Source of the DNA: Bin87 sp034420475
GTDB taxonomy: Bacteria > Chloroflexota > Dehalococcoidia > Lucifugimonadales > UBA3495
Direction of reading: 5' to 3'
Assembly: GCA_034420475.1 (NCBI GenBank)
Contig: DAOULH010000081.1
Location: 1-64,000, forward strand
DNA: 64,000 nt
Shown here: positions 63,062 to 64,000 of the stretch, piece after piece
How the letters are laid out: the number at the start of each line of letters is the position of its first letter
Position numbering within the stretch: position 1 is the first letter of the stretch
Translations under genes and position numbers: made by a program
Notes under the pieces: generated by a model
What the model was told of the DNA's origin: nothing
Databases searched by the model: none
The model's input: the letters and a program-made list of their open reading frames with translations, nothing else

Positions 63062-63946
63062 ATGCCCACATACAAAGGCAACGTCGGCCACCTGATGCAG
63101 CACTGGACCCTCTGCGAACTGTTGAACATCGCACAGCGGCAAGGTGCCCCAGGCCTGAATTTTATCGACGCCCACGCCATGGCTCCACTGGCGAGGACGA
63201 AAGAACACTGGGATGATGAGCAATTCAACCGAGTGGAAGCCCAAGTGCAGCGAGACCATGGGCCGGGTCATGTATGGGCGTCGAAGTATGAATGGGCTTG
63301 GCACCATTTGACTCCAAGCATTGGCTATCCCAACAGCGCGGTTTTCGTAGAGAAGGTCTGGAGGGGAAGTTTCGCACTGTCGTTGTGCGAAGTGGACCCC
63401 ACGACGATAGAGGAATTGGAGTCTTGGCAAGATCGCGTTGGCAGATTAGCACGGTGCCAAAACGCCAAGATTTGTCGGGGCGACTGGCGAGGCAGTTTCG
63501 CTCGAGCCCTCCGAACGCTCGACGAAGTTAATCTGCCCGATGGGTCACTCACGCTGGTCTCGTTCGATCCGTACTTGATCAGCCGTCACCCTCGTCCAAA
63601 CCAGCGGGACGATAGGCAGAGCGGCACAGTCTACCCTCAAGATTTACGAGAGGTGCGAAATCAACTATCCGGCTTTGATGGCAAGGTCATCATTTATCTG
63701 CCCACCTACAGTGCCCAAAACAACCCGCAACCGGAGGTCCTCCGCAAGGTCGACGAAAAGCTGACGCAAGACCCGAACGGGTTTAGGCGTGAGGCACAGG
63801 TGCGAGTTGATGGTAACATGATGTCCCTGATCTATACCCGCGGTTTTGACCCATCGGGTGACTGGTCAAGAAGGTTGCGGCGACTGCCCTACGATTTCAC
63901 TAGATGGTTCAATCAAGCAACAGCGCCTGACCCACCACCGGCCTAA
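63062..63946 (+). CDS. Protein of unknown function, possibly RlmJ-like methyltransferase fold
   Basis: A 294-aa soluble protein. The ATG at 63062 has TTAGGAGGCAAAAT just upstream. The N-terminus (YKGNVGHLMQHWTLCELL, FIDAHAMAPLA) recalls the GN..DV.KH and YLDTHAG pattern of RlmJ-type (COG2961) RNA methyltransferases, and SFDPYLIS could be a degenerate DPPY. The rest is not recognised, so the assignment is weak. The 54 bases after it to the window end hold nothing recognisable. Confidence 0.7.
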   Translation: MPTYKGNVGHLMQHWTLCELLNIAQRQGAPGLNFIDAHAMAPLARTKEHWDDEQFNRVEAQVQRDHGPGHVWASKYEWAWHHLTPSIGYPNSAVFVEKVWRGSFALSLCEVDPTTIEELESWQDRVGRLARCQNAKICRGDWRGSFARALRTLDEVNLPDGSLTLVSFDPYLISRHPRPNQRDDRQSGTVYPQDLREVRNQLSGFDGKVIIYLPTYSAQNNPQPEVLRKVDEKLTQDPNGFRREAQVRVDGNMMSLIYTRGFDPSGDWSRRLRRLPYDFTRWFNQATAPDPPPA

Positions 63947-64000
63947 CGCTGCACCTATAACCGCCAACTCCCCACCGCACTTCTCATGTCAACGGATACT

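Overview
The window is 64 kb of GC-rich bacterial chromosome. It most likely comes from a member of the Chloroflexota, perhaps a marine or sponge-associated Dehalococcoidia/SAR202-type lineage. This is inferred from the peptide-binding lipoprotein with a long charged VEV-type repeat after its lipobox, the many catabolic paralogue families (CitE-like, M20, PrpD, LLM, CoA-ligase) and the small Chloroflexota-type proteins. No rRNA gene or other marker is present to prove it. No phage, plasmid, IS element or CRISPR array was seen.

Layout. 0.2-6.3 kb: a thiolase with its DUF35 partner, then an oligopeptide-type ABC importer (binding protein and two permeases, no ATPases). 6.4-12.1 kb: acyl-CoA ligase, a P-II protein, an EVE protein and a benzoylformate-decarboxylase-like enzyme. 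11.5-14.3 kb: an overlapping hydrolase / BrnT toxin / BrnA-VOC fusion operon, a Uma2 nuclease and a hydrolase remnant. 14.4-21.5 kb: two large paralogous membrane proteins (one with an abrupt GC switch), cysteine desulfurase, a lipoprotein, a Bax-inhibitor-type protein and a dolichol-kinase-like enzyme. 21.5-30 kb: two M20 amidohydrolases, glycerate kinase, a degenerate-looking HEPN/MNT pair and lutABC. 30.3-36.7 kb: an unknown protein, thioredoxin, a selenocysteine tRNA, an RlmD-Maf fusion, a Tat translocase set, a second Uma2 protein and a ferredoxin-thioredoxin-reductase-like gene interrupted by an in-frame TGA. 36.8-44.2 kb: a pyruvate dehydrogenase operon (E3, E1alpha, E1beta, E2) with a TPP enzyme and a methyltransferase. 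44.2-49.9 kb: ThyX-like protein, zinc ribbon, ECF sigma/anti-sigma pair, PrpD-like and LLM proteins. 49.9-52 kb: a minus-strand toxin-antitoxin/defence island. 52-58 kb: a large hydrolase and a CHAT-STAND-TPR protein. 58.2-64 kb: three tandem CitE-like enzymes, a PPOX protein, small membrane proteins and a possible RlmJ-like protein.

The most interesting signal is the pairing of tRNA-Sec (31125-31221, anticodon TCA, next to trxA) with a TGA-containing FtrB-like gene (36248-36673). The TGA sits exactly where the final cysteine of the CPC/CxC/CHC pattern belongs. The frame continues after it, and it is followed by a bulged hairpin whose tip matches the E. coli fdhF SECIS tip. This points to a selenocysteine version of the ferredoxin:thioredoxin reductase catalytic subunit, with selenium at a redox-active position. 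Secondary points are a BrnA-like N-terminus fused to a VOC domain beside BrnT, a CHAT domain that has lost its catalytic dyad, a two-domain ThyX-like protein whose signature is split between its halves, and a family of short inverted-repeat elements.
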